A stretch of DNA of 64,000 nt, from NCBI GenBank assembly GCA_900316795.1, contig ONEF01000007.1:1-64000 (forward strand), written 5' to 3'. A program made the translations under genes and the position numbers. The notes beneath the pieces were generated by a model. The model was not told the DNA's origin and did no database searches. It saw only the letters and a program-made list of their open reading frames with translations. Shown piece by piece: positions 10,250-21,594 of this stretch; the stretch's first letter is position 1; the number at the start of each line of letters is the position of its first letter. The DNA comes from an uncultured Bacteroidales bacterium. GTDB lineage: Bacteria; Bacteroidota; Bacteroidia; Bacteroidales; UBA932.

Positions 10250-11115
10250 CTCAAGTTATTATATCCAGGTAGGAATGATAGAAAAATCCACATCATGCCT
10301 ATTTTGCTGTTACAAAGATACAAATAATAATTGGAATCAAAAACATTTCGGGCGGTAACTTGATTTTTTTTAATGTTTCCGCCCGAAATAAGAACTCAAA
10401 AGTAACATTTATATTGCTTTCGTCATCTTATTTACCTTTGAATTTCAGTAATAATTCAAAGGTCATGTACTTTGGACTTGCCGCTAGCTTTTAAATGAAC
10501 CCATAGCATGGGGCGTTAATCATGAAATGCGGGCGGAAGTTGCGATAATTCTCATGTTTCCGCCCAAGATACGATAGAATAGCCAGGCAATGACAAAGAT
10601 GAGAAAGTATAAAATCAACTCATGGAATTACCCTGTTTGATTCGATTGATTTGTTTCAATTTTACCAATTCAGAATGTCAGATTATATAAAAATCGCGAA
10701 ATGACAACGTTTTTCACAATGTTTCTGCATGAAATCCAATTTAATTATATAACTTTGCGTCTAGATTAATTATAATTAGCCGCAAATTTGACCGAGCACA
10801 AAATAAGACAAGTAAAAGTCATAAATTTGTGTTCGTATGGCAAAAGGACGGAAATCAGCAAAGTTCGTTGACAACTACAACCGGCAGTGGTTGATATACA
10901 GGCTCGGGTACAAATCCCCGCTCGAGTATCGGGAAGAATATGAGAGGAAGGTGGCGTAAACCCACTGAACACTATGAAAAAACTACTCAGGGCAAGCCGC
11001 GGCGGCTGGGGCAGAATGCCCCATTGAGCCGGATGTTGAAAATAAAACTAAAAAATGCTCGGTTATTACCGGCTAAAACAAAACAAAGGTGAGCTTTTAC
11101 AAAACATTCTCCCTG
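10250..11115. other. Intergenic stretch with two GGGCGG hairpins and IS debris
   Basis: No intact gene is seen. Two inverted repeats share the word GGGCGG: ATTTCGGGCGG at 10345-10355 pairs with 10379-10389, and GGGCGGAA at 10531-10538 pairs with 10558-10565. Both have GTTTCCGCCC on the right arm, so they may be two copies of one small element. The right half holds a 40-codon IS3 transposase tail and, at 11059-11080, a sequence that recurs in the cassette array (see 35399-35418). Confidence 0.6.
10837..10959 (+). pseudogene. IS3-family transposase C-terminal remnant
   Basis: Forty codons from ATG at 10837 to TAA at 10957-10959 encode NYNRQWLIYRLGYKSPLEY and a short tail. This matches the extreme C-terminus of IS3-family integrase-core transposases, where YN...R.H..LGY.SP.E(Y/F) is typical. 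The catalytic domain is absent. The element end may be near 11080. Confidence 0.65.
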
Positions 11116-12183
11116 TCACTGCGTCAAAAACACCCTCCAGCTACCATTCTTCTCTCCACGCTCAACGAACTTTTTCTGAATCAGTTGGTCAAGCAGCTTC
11201 TGAATGGCAGCGACACTGATTCCAGTAAGCTTTTTCATATCCGCTAATGTCAGTGCAGGTTCTGTGCGCATGGCATTCAGTATCTTTGTATAATTAGGTG
11301 TGCGGAAAACTATTCGTTCACCATCATACCACCATACATTCTCATCCTTTTCACTCACAAAGAGCACATCATTATATACCTCTGTAGCCACAAGTCCATT
11401 AAAAAACTTCAAGAAAGGCTTGATATCCTTGATATCCGCATGAGCTCCATCGTAAGGCACTGACCCCACCTCAATATCAGTCTGATGGAGAGCCTCCAGA
11501 TACTCGCTCTTTTTACGGCTGCGAATCACAATCATAGGATAATCATGGCGTGAAAGAATGAAATTCACCATTAGGCGGGCAATGCGTCCATTGCCGTCTT
11601 CAAAAGGGTGGATGCGAATATAACGGTAGTGGAACAAAGCTGCCAATTCCACCGGTGAAAGCTTTCCTTCCTGCTCGGCCCTGTTATACCAATCCACTAA
11701 ATCGGCCATCAAACCAGGAGTTTCTTCTGGTGAAGCATATTCAAACCTGTCACCATAGCGAGTGATGACGCTGTTAGGGCGGGTCTTATACTGTCCTGCA
11801 TGGATAACATAACTTGTCTGTACGCCTCCTGGAAGTTCCCGATGGACGGTATAGTCTTCTTTGAGCAAAGTTTTATGCAATGTCCGTATAAAGTTCTGCG
11901 TCAGTGGCACTTCCTTCACCGCAGCCTCTTCCCTCATCATCTTCAGTCCTACATTACTCGCTGTCATCTCCTGAACATCACGCACATCGGCTTCACCTAT
12001 CACCTTACCAAACAACAGGAGGATTTCCGTCTGCCCATAAGTCAGTGTGTTACCTTCAATATGGTTGCTGTTGTAGTTGAAATCCACAGTAAAGCGACGA
12101 CTAAGTCTGTCCCTATCCTTCTCTGACAATGGTTGCAAATCTTGCCATGAAGCCAGCGCCTTCTTGACATTAAGATATTTCAT
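11116..12183 (-). CDS. Fic-domain protein (probable AMP-transferase)
   Basis: The 355-residue protein carries the Fic core HPFEDGNGR at about residue 192, with the catalytic His and the phosphate-binding Asn-Gly-Arg. The N-terminal SNHIEGN (residues 39-45) fits the inhibitory (S/T)xxxE(G/N) helix of class II Fic proteins, so the enzyme is probably autoinhibited. A winged-helix-like segment at about 300-350 (LTLADMKKLTGISVAAIQ) suggests DNA or protein binding. The family transfers AMP from ATP to hydroxyl side chains; the target here is unknown. It stands alone between IS debris and the thiamine uptake pair. Confidence 0.92.
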   Translation of the reverse strand: MKYLNVKKALASWQDLQPLSEKDRDRLSRRFTVDFNYNSNHIEGNTLTYGQTEILLLFGKVIGEADVRDVQEMTASNVGLKMMREEAAVKEVPLTQNFIRTLHKTLLKEDYTVHRELPGGVQTSYVIHAGQYKTRPNSVITRYGDRFEYASPEETPGLMADLVDWYNRAEQEGKLSPVELAALFHYRYIRIHPFEDGNGRIARLMVNFILSRHDYPMIVIRSRKKSEYLEALHQTDIEVGSVPYDGAHADIKDIKPFLKFFNGLVATEVYNDVLFVSEKDENVWWYDGERIVFRTPNYTKILNAMRTEPALTLADMKKLTGISVAAIQKLLDQLIQKKFVERGEKNGSWRVFLTQ

Positions 12184-12294
12184 ATGAATATAAATTTTTC
12201 AACCAATGATGCGAAAATACAAAATTTATTTGAATATAGTTGTAACACTACAACCTTTTTAGTAAATTATTATTGATGTTTTAATGCAACTTGA

Positions 12295-12912
12295 TTAAAC
12301 ATACACTCCCCTCTTCTTCCAGTGGAAGTAGCCATATATGGCGGAAATGGTATAGAATGCATAGAGGGCTGCCATCCAGTACATTCCCTGAGTGAGGCAG
12401 AGCGCTGTTGAAAGAAGGTCCGCAACAATCCATACTAGCCACTGCTGAGGATAGGATTTCACCAGCCATACCGTAGCGATTATGCTCATTACCAGAACAA
12501 TGGCATCAAGAATAGATGAGCTGTCACCGAGCCAGATCAGAATCTTGTAAATAACCGGAATGAGAATCAAGAAGCAGACAATGCTTATGAGAACAATCTT
12601 CCAGGTGAGCTTTGACAGATGGATTTTGACTTTATTGCTTGCCTCAGCGACAGATTCCGTCTTGAGTTTTCTTGAATCTCTTATCCAGGTGAATAGCCCC
12701 CAGATTGCAGTTATCACATAATAGACGTTGAGGGCCATTGAAGCGTAGAGTTTTTCATTCAGGAAGACAATGGCGGCAACAAAAGAAGAGAAGATGCTGA
12801 CAACCCACATTGCATTCTTCTGCCTGATCTCAAGAATCAGGAAGATCAGGCCGGTTACAAGGGTGAAAATCTCCAGCCAGTTTTCCTGTAAGTATTGAAG
12901 CGTCTGAGCCAT
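12295..12912 (-). CDS. pnuT: PnuC/PnuT-type transporter, probable thiamine uptake
   Basis: This 205-residue membrane protein has about seven hydrophobic helices and the PnuC-family feature WVVSIFSSF early and WIVADLLSTALCL late. PnuC relatives carry nicotinamide riboside, riboflavin or thiamine. Its ATG overlaps the stop of the upstream TonB receptor by one base (TGATG), and the pair lies behind a TPP riboswitch, so thiamine is the likely substrate (PnuT). A thiamine pyrophosphokinase gene, often the next gene in Bacteroidetes, is not present here. Confidence 0.88.
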   Translation of the reverse strand: MAQTLQYLQENWLEIFTLVTGLIFLILEIRQKNAMWVVSIFSSFVAAIVFLNEKLYASMALNVYYVITAIWGLFTWIRDSRKLKTESVAEASNKVKIHLSKLTWKIVLISIVCFLILIPVIYKILIWLGDSSSILDAIVLVMSIIATVWLVKSYPQQWLVWIVADLLSTALCLTQGMYWMAALYAFYTISAIYGYFHWKKRGVYV

Positions 12913-15143
12913 CAGAAAGTGAATTGAATTTTGCCTATGAAGTGGATGGTAGCCTGGGCGTAAACACCCTTTTCTATATAGTCATCCGAGCCGTCATCAA
13001 ACACGGCACGGTAAATCCAGCCGTAAGAGTAGTATTTGCGGTTCAGAAGATTATCTACGCAAAGAGAAATGCGCAGTTTGCTATTGTTCCGGAATACAAA
13101 GGTCTTGGCAGCATCCAGGCTCATCGTGAAATAGGAAGGCACCTTTGCAACCTCAAGGCTGGAGTTGTCCATATACTGTTTGCCCACATATTTGCCGGTG
13201 ATCGTGATGTCCGTGTTAGCCTCAGGCTTTACCGTGAATCCGACGGAAGCAATCAGTTCAGGCGAGAGAGTAAGGTTGGATTTCTTGAGGAAAACCTCTT
13301 TCTGCGGCACAGGGTTCCAGTCGGAAGAATTGTCGTAGGCATCAACAAAAAGCGTATAGTTCTTCAGCTTGTTTCTGGAGAATGTTCCTGTGCCGAAAAC
13401 CGTAATAAACCTGACCGGCTTATAGGCAAGAGAAACTTCCACTCCCCTGCGGTAACTGTCAGGAATGTTCTCCTGGATAACATAACCGGTCTCGGTGAGC
13501 CTTCCCGTGGAAACCAGCTGGTTTCTGTATTCCATTGAGTAGAAATTGATTCCTGTCTCAATCCTGTTGGTTTTCACCTGCCAGCCAAATTCAAAGTCCA
13601 GCATACGCTCGCTCTTGAGAAGATCCTGCTTGCCGGCCTTGATGGACTCTTTTATATCGCTGCGGCTAGGTTCCCTGTGAGCTACAGACACAGAGCCATA
13701 GAGCCGTGAATATTTCCCGAATTTGTAGTTCAGACCTGCCTTCGGATTGAAGAAATTGTATTCCTTCTTGTTTGCAAGGCTGACGAAATCCTTGTCCATT
13801 CCGCTGAGCCTGAAGTTTATGAAGCGGTACTGGAGGTCTATGAATCCAGTCAGGTTACCGGCTATTGCAAATTCAGCCTTGGCAAAGACGCTGGCATCGG
13901 CCTTCTTGCCGTTGTTCGTGTACCACGGTTTTGACAAGTCCAGGTTCTGGTTGTACTTGCTCCAGAGAATGTTGCCGAAGTGGTCACCGTCATAGAACGA
14001 GTAGTTGATTCCGGAAGCAAAGTCAAGCTTTCCGGTCCTGTACTTGAGGTTAAGGGCTCCAGCAACGTAGCTGTTGCCCATGCTCTGCTGTATGATGACA
14101 TCTGTCTTCTTGTAGGTTACGCCCTTGATTACCTGAGGGTCAAGGCCGTATTTGGAGAATTTGACATCATACTTGTAATTCTCGTAGTAACCGTCTCCCT
14201 TTGTGAAATGAAGCGTTGAGCTCAGGCTCAGCTTCGGTGAGAACTGATGCACATAGTGCAGCTGGAAGTGGTGCTGGATGTAGTTGTCGGTCTCGTTGTC
14301 ATAGTAATGCACGTTGCCCTCATCGTCATAGTACTCTCCGGCCACATTGTACTTGCGGTTGGTGTAGTATATGTCTATAGGGCAGCCCTCCCAGGTGATT
14401 CCCGTATGCTGGGAACCAAGCATATAAATAAACTTTACGCTGCTGCGCTCATTTCTCCAAGATGTTGACACCATAAGTGAGTTGAGGTTAGCCTTGGCGT
14501 TTCTGATATAGCCTCTGGTCAGGGCATGGTTGTAAGCCAGGTCCGCGCTGAAATATCCGTTGCCTACACTCTCCATCGGACCCGTTCCAACGGCAATGCT
14601 CTCCATAAATGTCTTGTAGCTTCCAGCTGAGAAGTCCACGCTGGCGTAAGGGTTGAAGGAAGGAGTCTTGGTCTGCATATTCAGCGATGCTCCGAATGCA
14701 CCAGGACCATTGGAACTGGTACCGGCCCCTCTCTGTAGCTGAACACTCTGCAGGAAACCAGGCAGAGACGGGATGTTTGCCCAGATCACCTCCTGGCTCT
14801 CGCCATCGTTGATAGCAATGCCGTTGAGGGTTACATTGGTTCTTGAAGCGTCGCTTCCCCTTACTCTCATGTTGCTGTAGCCAAGTGCCAGACCGCCTTC
14901 TGTAGTGGAAACCACGGAAGGCAGCATATTCAGCATCATCGGCAGAGAATAAGTGGAAGGCACCCTTTCAACCACTTCCTTCCCCAAGGTTGTGTTCGCC
15001 ACGGGAGTATTCACACCGGCCCTGGATGTGGACACGATTATACTGTCAAGACGCTTCTGGCTCAGAGAATCCTGAGAAGCTGCACTCATCGCTGAGAATA
15101 AACAGATTGCAGACGAAACTGCATATAAAAAAAACTTCTTCAT
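12912..15143 (-). CDS. TonB-dependent outer-membrane receptor, predicted thiamine or precursor uptake
   Basis: The 743-residue receptor starts with a signal peptide (MKKFFLYAVSSAICLFSAMS, cleavage near AASQ). A plug domain follows (about 35-150, with SNMRVRGSDASRTNVTLNGI), then a 22-strand barrel ending in a terminal aromatic (IQFTF). There is no N-terminal carboxypeptidase-like domain and the protein is not a SusC. The TPP riboswitch immediately upstream and PnuT downstream make it the outer-membrane step of thiamine uptake; TonB-ExbBD supply energy. The ligand itself is inferred from regulation. Confidence 0.92.
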   Translation of the reverse strand: MKKFFLYAVSSAICLFSAMSAASQDSLSQKRLDSIIVSTSRAGVNTPVANTTLGKEVVERVPSTYSLPMMLNMLPSVVSTTEGGLALGYSNMRVRGSDASRTNVTLNGIAINDGESQEVIWANIPSLPGFLQSVQLQRGAGTSSNGPGAFGASLNMQTKTPSFNPYASVDFSAGSYKTFMESIAVGTGPMESVGNGYFSADLAYNHALTRGYIRNAKANLNSLMVSTSWRNERSSVKFIYMLGSQHTGITWEGCPIDIYYTNRKYNVAGEYYDDEGNVHYYDNETDNYIQHHFQLHYVHQFSPKLSLSSTLHFTKGDGYYENYKYDVKFSKYGLDPQVIKGVTYKKTDVIIQQSMGNSYVAGALNLKYRTGKLDFASGINYSFYDGDHFGNILWSKYNQNLDLSKPWYTNNGKKADASVFAKAEFAIAGNLTGFIDLQYRFINFRLSGMDKDFVSLANKKEYNFFNPKAGLNYKFGKYSRLYGSVSVAHREPSRSDIKESIKAGKQDLLKSERMLDFEFGWQVKTNRIETGINFYSMEYRNQLVSTGRLTETGYVIQENIPDSYRRGVEVSLAYKPVRFITVFGTGTFSRNKLKNYTLFVDAYDNSSDWNPVPQKEVFLKKSNLTLSPELIASVGFTVKPEANTDITITGKYVGKQYMDNSSLEVAKVPSYFTMSLDAAKTFVFRNNSKLRISLCVDNLLNRKYYSYGWIYRAVFDDGSDDYIEKGVYAQATIHFIGKIQFTF

Positions 15144-15169
15144 AACCGAACATAAAAAATAAAGCCCAG

Positions 15170-15257
15170 GAATGACGAAGCCTCACTTTCCCTACGGCGG
15201 CATTGTCCGCATCAGGTTCAAGGGTATGATCTCAGCCAAACGGCACCCCTAAGCGGT
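15170..15257 (-). promoter_or_regulatory. TPP (thi-box) riboswitch
   Basis: Read on the minus strand, the element shows GGGGTGCC, then GGCTGAGATCATACCC, GAACCTGATGCGGA and GCCGTAGGGAA in order. These are the hallmark segments of the thiamine pyrophosphate aptamer. It ends about 25 bases before the receptor ATG and probably represses receptor and pnuT when TPP is abundant. A TATATTTG -7 box (minus strand, 15260-15267) lies just upstream. Confidence 0.95.
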
Positions 15258-15301
15258 TGCAAATATAGTAATCTTTCTTTTTGCTTTTATCGTCCATTTA
15301 A

Positions 15302-16969
<1,668 letters not shown>

Positions 16970-17003
16970 AGCGCTACTGAATCAACACAGAACCATCAGC
17001 AAC

Positions 17004-17795
17004 ATGAAGAAACGTTTCTGGATACTTGCCCTGGCTGCTTTGCTTTTTCCGCTGGCATCGTTTTCCCAGACCGGGAAGGCAGACAAGGACGTGAAGGCCA
17101 GACGCCACAAAGTTAAAGTCCTGGCAGAATACCCTCACGACACAAAATCTTATACCCAAGGGCTTTTCTTCTACGACAACCACCTTTGGGAAACTACCGG
17201 ACAATATGGGGAAAGCTGCCTGAACAAGCTGGACCTGAAGACCGGAAAATGGAAGAGAAAATGGAAATTCCAGAAAAGGTTCTTTGTTGAGGGAAGCTGC
17301 GTGGTTGACGACAGGTTCTTCATACTTACCTGGATGGAGCATACCTGCTTCGTATTCAGCCTCAAAAACCCGGAAAACAAGCTGAAGGAAATAGGGAGAG
17401 CCTCCTACCCTACTGAAGGCTGGGGACTTACAACAGACGGCAAGCAGCTCATAATGAGCGACGGCTCGTCCAACCTGTACTTCATGGACAAATCTTCCTT
17501 CTACTGCACCTCCAAGCTTAAAATCACGCTTGACGGACAGCCTCTGGAGTATCTGAACGAACTGGAGTACATAGGCGGCAGAATCTGGGCAAATGTCTAT
17601 CTTACAGATGATATCGTGATTATTGATCCTAAGACAGGAGTTGTCACCGATGTCATAGACTGCAAGGGAATACTCCCTGAAAGGCTCAAGACAAAAACCA
17701 CAGACGTGCTCAACGGCATTGCCCAAGATCCTTCTGACGGCAGCATCTATATTACCGGAAAGTACTGGCCAAAGCTATACAAGATCACATATTAA
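17004..17795 (+). CDS. Glutaminyl-peptide cyclotransferase (glutamine cyclotransferase)
   Basis: The chosen start, MKKRFWILALAALLFPLASFSQ, gives a clean signal peptide; an upstream in-frame ATG at 16956 overlaps pyrG and is unlikely. The mature protein (about 240 residues) is a beta-propeller of the plant/bacterial QC type, with YTQGLFF, EGSCVVDD, EGWGLTTDG, LNELEYI and LNGIAQDP, each typical of this family. It cyclises N-terminal Gln to pyroglutamate on exported proteins in the periplasm. It is likely co-transcribed with pyrG. Confidence 0.9.
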   Translation: MKKRFWILALAALLFPLASFSQTGKADKDVKARRHKVKVLAEYPHDTKSYTQGLFFYDNHLWETTGQYGESCLNKLDLKTGKWKRKWKFQKRFFVEGSCVVDDRFFILTWMEHTCFVFSLKNPENKLKEIGRASYPTEGWGLTTDGKQLIMSDGSSNLYFMDKSSFYCTSKLKITLDGQPLEYLNELEYIGGRIWANVYLTDDIVIIDPKTGVVTDVIDCKGILPERLKTKTTDVLNGIAQDPSDGSIYITGKYWPKLYKITY

Positions 17796-17832
17796 GATTG
17801 TGAGGCATCATAGCGGGGAGAAATGTAAGGAG

Positions 17833-17863
17833 TTTGCATTTCTCCCCGCTTGCATTATATTTG
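17833..17863 (+). promoter_or_regulatory. Promoter of rnpB
   Basis: TTTG at 17833-17836, a 19-base spacer and TATATTTG at 17856-17863 match the Bacteroidetes primary sigma consensus TTTG-N19-21-TAnnTTTG. The predicted transcript start about seven bases further coincides with the first paired base of RNase P RNA at 17870. Confidence 0.85.
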
Positions 17864-17869
17864 CACACT

Positions 17870-18202
17870 GGTACGGGAGACTTTATCGCCGGGCAACCGG
17901 AGGAAAGTCCGGACAGGGCAGAGCAATGCGCTGTGGAAAGCACAGATAGGCGTAAGTTTATGTCTGGGGTAACAGAAAACAACCGCCTCTATCCGCGAGG
18001 CTGGAGGCAAGGGTGAAAACGCGAGGCAAGAGCTCACGACATTGCGTGGCAACACGCTTTGGGTACTCCGCCGCATCCTGCAAGGCTATGTATATCGGCA
18101 GTCAAGGGCTGCTCGTCCTTTGCCGAGGGGTAAGCTGCGCCAGATAAATGATAAAGACTGTGAGCGTAAGCGATCAGGACAGAATCCGGCTTAACCCGTA
18201 CC
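17870..18202 (+). ncRNA. rnpB: RNase P RNA, bacterial class A
   Basis: Conserved blocks appear in order: GGAGGAAAGTCCGGACA near the 5' end, an internal GTAACAGAAA segment, and CAGGACAGAATCCGGCTTA near the 3' end. The outer helix pairs GGTACGGG at 17870 with CCCGTACC ending at 18202. The RNA is the catalytic subunit that matures tRNA 5' ends. Confidence 0.96.
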
Positions 18203-18210
18203 TTAAAATA

Positions 18211-18245
18211 GAGAGACTGCAAAGATTGCAGTCTCTCTTTCTTTT
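18211..18245 (+). terminator. Intrinsic terminator of rnpB
   Basis: GAGAGACTGCAA pairs with TTGCAGTCTCTC across a three-base loop (18211-18237), followed by TTTCTTTT. It lies nine bases after the mature RNA end. Confidence 0.92.
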
Positions 18246-18313
18246 CACCCCGCCCTCTCAGCGAGCTCCCCTCAAGGGGCGTCACGGCACTCCGTGCCGG
18301 CCGCTAAAGTGGC

Positions 18314-21300
18314 TTATTTAACAAAGAAGTTGATGGTCTGGCCGATGAGTTTGTCTATCTGGTCCTGTGTCTTGATAGTCTCGATCGGGAATCCGAACAC
18401 AACAGACTTGTAATTGCTTCCAGGATAGGCTACAGCCGCGCTGATGCTTGTCTGAGGATAACGCATGATGGTGAAGGAATCCTTGTCTGCAGGAGTGAAG
18501 GCGTCAGGAGCCTCGCACACATACTTCTTGCTGTTAAGCTCAGACCAGAACTCGTATGTTCCGTCAAAGCCGAAGTCGTTCATAACGGCAGAAGCCCTTC
18601 CGTCAGTAGAGGCACTGTGAGTCATCCACTTGATCTTCAGAACATCTGCAAGGAACTGAGGACCTTCTTTCTTGTCCACTTCGTATGCGTCAACCATATC
18701 TGTAGCCACATAAGCTCCTGAGAGTATCAGGTTGCGGCCCTGGGCGCAGAAGTCGGTTATGGCCTTCTTCATCGCAGGAGTATAAACGTGATACTTTACA
18801 AGTTTGGTCAGGGCACCGTCATTGCTCTGGCACTGCTTGCCCATTATGAGATCGCAGATGGAATATCTTGTCATATCAGTCTTGCCGCTCTCAACTGCAC
18901 TTCTTGTAGAGGAAATGAAAGCATATCCGTTGTGCATGAAAGCCAGACCGTGATCATAAGCGTAATCAAAGGTATTGCCGGCAATTATGTTTCCAGCCTG
19001 GTCGTTATAGCAGGCACCGAATCCGGGAGCGTCATCATCTGTCCAAGGGACGTTCCTTCTGTATTCGTACATCTTGCCAAGATAGGAAGCATCCTTAAGG
19101 TATGGCACGCCGTGGTCATAATCGGCGAAGAAGCCGGCCATTGTAGAGTCTTTGCTCTGTATCCACTTTGGAGCGCCTACCCTGTCGAACGCATTGACAA
19201 CCAAAACTATGTCTTCAGATTTCCTCTGCGATGGCACTCCCGCTGCAACCACCTCTGAAGCAAAGCTTTCTCCACCGGCATTGACTGCAGTAACCTTGAA
19301 ACGGTAGATATGGTCTTTGTCTATCCTGGTACGGTATTTAGGTTCCTTAGTATAGGTTCCCTGGTCGTAGCCGTTGTCATCAATGGCTGTGTAAACCACA
19401 TATCCGTCAGGAACGGCTGTCGGCTCCAGCTTGTCTTCAACCGGAGACCAGGTGACTACCGCATAGACATCACCCTCGTTCATTGCGTCATAAGAAGCTT
19501 TTACGGTTTTCTTCACGGTCCTGGCTGGCTGAGCTTTACGGCCCTTTGTAGCTTTCTTGGCCGGAATGACTTCTTCTGTCTCCACCTCAACATCCCTCCT
19601 GGAAGGATTCTCGAAGACAACCTGAATGTTATTGACAGGCAGTGGCTGGACAGCGTAAGGAACATTGTTCTTCCATGACAGGAACTTCAGGATTCCCTTG
19701 TATATAGCCCTTGAGGCAGTGAACCTGAAATCAGGATCAAGGCCGAACTTCATGTCTGCATAGTTATGGTGGGATAGGAACTCAAGCAACATTCCAGGAA
19801 CCTGAGGAGAACGGCTCTCTGAATATGAACGGTCCCAAAGCTGACGGCGGCTCCACGCAAATCCATACTTGTCTGTGATGTCGTCAACCAGCTGTGTCTG
19901 GACCATATCGGCAAGATAACGGCCAAGGATCCTGTCATCTCCGTTAGGATAAAGGTTCTCACCTCCAAAGTCCTGGCAAGTACGGGTATAAATGGAGAGT
20001 GTTCCTATTATGGTATCGCTGAGAGCATTGCCGGCATCAGTATGGAACGCGAAAGACAGGTCAACTGGAATACGGCGGCTCTCAGCGCCCCATTTAGGAA
20101 GAACCTTGGATCCTCCTGCTATGGCATTGACGAACTTTCCGCGGGAAACATAATCGTCTGTATAGTCGTTCTCATTGTGGGACATTGAATAAACTGTGTC
20201 CGCAAAGCCGCTCCACTGCAGGAAGTAGCGAGCACCCTCGAGGAAACGAGGCATGCCGCTTACGAAGCCTTCTCCCTTGCCTCTTGCAATGTTGCCCATT
20301 CCGCCGCCGAACTTGCAGGCATCAGCGGTTACGGTTCCGTAACTGTTCTTGTTTGTGAGGAAAACTCCCTGGTCCCTGGTGCCCTTCTTGAAGTGGAAAG
20401 TTCCCAGGTAGATCCACATTCCACCGCCCATCTTCTGGTTAATCGTGAAATTTGCCTCACCGCCGCTGTATCTGACCTTGTAGGACACCTTCTCAGCGCT
20501 GCTAGGAAGAGTTTTATAGGAAATGTAAACTGCATAATCCCCATCCTCTTCAAATGTAGGAGTCCAGGTTATGGTGCTTTCGTTCAGAGATTTTGAAGGC
20601 TCATCCTGACCTTTGGCCAGAAGTCCCTCAACCTGCATGTATGAACCCATTGTGAATGGATTCTCCCCAAAGACATAGCTCTTCTTCGGATGTGCGAAAC
20701 CAGGATTGTCTCCTTTAGTCCAGGAATAGGAACCTTCTGAAGATGAGTAACCGTTAGTCTGGGTGTCATTGTCCACAATCACCTCAACTCTGGTCCAGTC
20801 TCTCTCCTTAGGAAGAAGGACCACAGCTCCGGCATTCTCCAGCATCGGGACCAGGAAAGGTTCAACATAACTCATTGTATATGTATCTTCCACAACACCA
20901 AATAGCCTGGCTCTCTGGAACTCCCATCTGTCAAGGGTAGGTTCGTAGAACCAGCCGTGGCTGTTCTGCATTGCTATATGCCTGTCCTGAAGACCTCTGG
21001 AAATGTCAAAAGGCCTGCCCTCCTGCTCCTTGAGCCTCTGGGAATGTTTTACAGTCTTGATGATGCCATCCCTCTGGACCTTGGCGTATCTCCCGCTCTG
21101 GTTGTAGAAAGGAGTTGCCAGCTGCTCCAGCTTGGAACCGGCGGAGAAGATGGCTATCTTCTTTCCCTTCAGCGATGCAGGAAGATTGTCTGACACTATC
21201 TTGTAAATCTTCTTGAGCCCTTCAGGGCGGATAGGATAGTCTGCAACGTTCCTGTTGAAATTGATATAGAGAGAATCATTGCCCTTGAAGGTGTAGGCAT

Positions 21301-21526
21301 TGTCAACTTTGATAGGAACCTTCACTCCATTTGAGAGTGTCCTCAGATAATTCCTCACCTCAAGAGAAGCCTTGTCAAATGACTTCAAATCAGTAACTTT
21401 CGTATAGTTCTTTCCCTTCAGGAGATCCTGTGGATAGTTGTTCCCCTGAGAGAAAGAAAGATGAGGGAACATCAGGATTGCAGCACACAGTGCGGTAGCT
21501 TTAGAAATGAATTTTAATGAATGCAT
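18314..21526 (-). CDS. Large exported amidase-like protein with golvesin C-terminal-like and FN3 domains
   Basis: The protein has 1070 residues with a signal peptide (ending near LSFSQ). A golvesin C-terminal-like beta-sandwich (about 250-400) interrupts an N-acetylmuramoyl-L-alanine amidase-like fold. The C-terminal half of that fold contains DLSFAFHTDAGN and MLLEFLSHHNYADM, resembling the His and Glu zinc ligands of Amidase_3. An FN3 module (about 690-790) and a C-terminal region of unknown type follow. Bacteroidetes homologues are sometimes called xanthan lyase from the golvesin-like part, which is misleading. A role in peptidoglycan turnover is likely but not shown. It is convergent with rnpB. 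Confidence 0.8.
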   Translation of the reverse strand: MHSLKFISKATALCAAILMFPHLSFSQGNNYPQDLLKGKNYTKVTDLKSFDKASLEVRNYLRTLSNGVKVPIKVDNAYTFKGNDSLYINFNRNVADYPIRPEGLKKIYKIVSDNLPASLKGKKIAIFSAGSKLEQLATPFYNQSGRYAKVQRDGIIKTVKHSQRLKEQEGRPFDISRGLQDRHIAMQNSHGWFYEPTLDRWEFQRARLFGVVEDTYTMSYVEPFLVPMLENAGAVVLLPKERDWTRVEVIVDNDTQTNGYSSSEGSYSWTKGDNPGFAHPKKSYVFGENPFTMGSYMQVEGLLAKGQDEPSKSLNESTITWTPTFEEDGDYAVYISYKTLPSSAEKVSYKVRYSGGEANFTINQKMGGGMWIYLGTFHFKKGTRDQGVFLTNKNSYGTVTADACKFGGGMGNIARGKGEGFVSGMPRFLEGARYFLQWSGFADTVYSMSHNENDYTDDYVSRGKFVNAIAGGSKVLPKWGAESRRIPVDLSFAFHTDAGNALSDTIIGTLSIYTRTCQDFGGENLYPNGDDRILGRYLADMVQTQLVDDITDKYGFAWSRRQLWDRSYSESRSPQVPGMLLEFLSHHNYADMKFGLDPDFRFTASRAIYKGILKFLSWKNNVPYAVQPLPVNNIQVVFENPSRRDVEVETEEVIPAKKATKGRKAQPARTVKKTVKASYDAMNEGDVYAVVTWSPVEDKLEPTAVPDGYVVYTAIDDNGYDQGTYTKEPKYRTRIDKDHIYRFKVTAVNAGGESFASEVVAAGVPSQRKSEDIVLVVNAFDRVGAPKWIQSKDSTMAGFFADYDHGVPYLKDASYLGKMYEYRRNVPWTDDDAPGFGACYNDQAGNIIAGNTFDYAYDHGLAFMHNGYAFISSTRSAVESGKTDMTRYSICDLIMGKQCQSNDGALTKLVKYHVYTPAMKKAITDFCAQGRNLILSGAYVATDMVDAYEVDKKEGPQFLADVLKIKWMTHSASTDGRASAVMNDFGFDGTYEFWSELNSKKYVCEAPDAFTPADKDSFTIMRYPQTSISAAVAYPGSNYKSVVFGFPIETIKTQDQIDKLIGQTINFFVK

Positions 21527-21594
21527 ATCTTTAAAACCTTATTTGTCGCGATTAGTTTTACGCATCCACAAAAATAATTAAATTTGCTTTTACT

